Shown: positions 13,834 through 14,284 of the stretch, in pieces
Numbering within the stretch: position 1 is the stretch's first letter
Layout: each line of letters starts with the position of its first letter
Source: JABIEQ01 sp964516055
Lineage (GTDB): Bacteria > Patescibacteriota > Patescibacteriia > Magasanikbacterales > UBA922
Length of the DNA stretch: 14,284 nucleotides
Assembly (NCBI GenBank): GCA_964516055.1
Contig: CAZEYK010000032.1
Span: forward strand, 1-14,284
Direction of reading: 5' to 3'
Notes under the pieces: model-generated
Databases searched by the model: none
The model's input: only the letters and a program-made list of their open reading frames with translations
Told to the model about the DNA's origin: nothing
Program-made: the position numbers and the translations under genes

Positions 13834-13860
13834 CAAAAGACCTCCCCCGAGGTCTTTTGT
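13834..13860 (+). terminator. Intrinsic terminator after the SIMPL pair
   Basis: CAAAAGACCTC (13834-13844), loop CCCC, GAGGTCTTTTG (13849-13859). The symmetric A/T ends make it usable on both strands, although the T-run is only four bases. A small CCAAT-aat-ATTGG hairpin precedes it at 13816-13828. Confidence 0.7.
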
Positions 13861-13885
13861 CATCATAAAAAAGTAATGCTATGAT
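13857..13885 (+). promoter_or_regulatory. Promoter of eno
   Basis: TTGTCA (13857-13862), 17 bases, TATGAT (13880-13885) with TGC directly upstream of the -10. Both boxes are good, and the -35 overlaps the preceding terminator's last bases. Predicted start is near 13892, about 27 bases before the ATG at 13919. Confidence 0.7.
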
Positions 13886-13918
13886 ATATCCATTATCTAG
13901 GATAACCAACGTGTGTAT

Positions 13919-14284
13919 ATGATCAAAACAAGCATAAAAAAAATCACTGCAAGAGAAATACTTGATTCACGAGGAAACCCCACTGTTGAAGCGACTGTTG
14001 TGCTTGTTGGTGGAGCTGTTGGTATTGCTGCCGTGCCAAGTGGTGCGTCAACAGGAACACACGAAGCCTTGGAACTTCGAGATAACACAAAACGATTTGG
14101 GGGAAAAGGTGTACTCAAAGCAGTAAAACATGTAAATACCTATATCAATGATGCCTTAAATGGCGAAGACGCAACAAAACAAAGACACATTGATCAACTC
14201 ATGATTGATCTTGATGGCACTCCCAATAAAAAGAAATTAGGAGCAAATGCTATCCTCGCGGTATCGCTGGCTACTGCTCGCGCG
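13919..14284 (+). CDS. eno: Enolase, N-terminal part (3' end outside window)
   Basis: Enolase converts 2-phosphoglycerate to phosphoenolpyruvate in the cytoplasm. The visible 122 codons encode the N-terminal lid domain: REILDSRGNPTVEATV near the start, the substrate-lid PSGASTGTHEALELRD with a Thr where Glu or Ile is commoner, and GANAILAVSLATARA at the window edge. The frame stays open to the last base, so the gene is cut by the window, not broken. The ATG at 13919 is placed by homology and by the promoter at 13857-13885; there is no Shine-Dalgarno site. It is separately transcribed from gap-pgk but only about 1.4 kb away. Confidence 0.96.
   Translation, partial: MIKTSIKKITAREILDSRGNPTVEATVVLVGGAVGIAAVPSGASTGTHEALELRDNTKRFGGKGVLKAVKHVNTYINDALNGEDATKQRHIDQLMIDLDGTPNKKKLGANAILAVSLATARA

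Noticed and set aside
1..14284. tRNA, rRNA, CRISPR array, transposase or integrase
   Set aside because: I looked for T-loop-like GTTCGA cloverleaf patterns, evenly spaced repeats and recombinase motifs and found none that hold up.
1..14284. Alternative genetic code (TGA read as an amino acid)
   Set aside because: All conserved genes read through at full length with the standard bacterial code and TAA/TAG stops.

Overview
The window looks like part of a Patescibacteria/CPR (Parcubacteria-type) genome. Supporting signs: AT-rich genes (about 40% GC in a line I counted), short ribosomal and housekeeping proteins, many genes without a Shine-Dalgarno sequence, a two-helix T4SS-pilin-like secreted protein, and lower-glycolysis genes (gap, pgk, eno) close together. 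The standard bacterial code (TGA as stop) fits. I cannot name a species.

Layout. (1) Bases 1 to about 2380 are strikingly GC-rich within the genes (the first 60 bases are about 72% GC). They hold the 3' end of a PP2C-type Ser/Thr phosphatase with a C-terminal membrane anchor and a membrane-anchored coiled-coil protein of unknown function. Between them lies an AT-richer spacer full of hairpins. (2) At 2381-2584 sit two abutting palindromes, one of them a terminator, and a REP/MITE-like inverted repeat with TGTCATCCTGA ends; this is where the base composition changes. (3) On the minus strand, 2619-3074 is a small charged protein with an internal repeat. (4) A minus-strand operon reads from 8262 down to 3201: a DsbA-like thiol oxidoreductase, an 18-cysteine T4SS-pilin-like exported protein and UvrA. 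It ends at a terminator near 3135. (5) On the plus strand from 8466 come rpsB and tsf, with a second TGTCATCCTGA element between them and a terminator after tsf. (6) Then gap-pgk, a terminator whose loop contains the next promoter, a SIMPL-domain membrane protein with a small membrane protein, another terminator, and the start of eno, cut by the window edge.

How the parts work together. gap, pgk and eno encode three lower-glycolysis enzymes (no phosphoglycerate mutase gene is in view). rpsB-tsf is the near-universal translation pair. The DsbA-like enzyme probably makes disulfides in the cysteine-rich protein that overlaps it. Promoters on the AT-rich side share an extended -10 of the form ATGCTAnnnT. 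Main points for a second look: the GC-rich island and its structured spacer, the dsbA/Cys-rich pilin-like pair, a missing zinc-ligand cysteine in UvrA, and active-site substitutions in PGK. I saw no tRNA, rRNA, CRISPR array or transposase gene.
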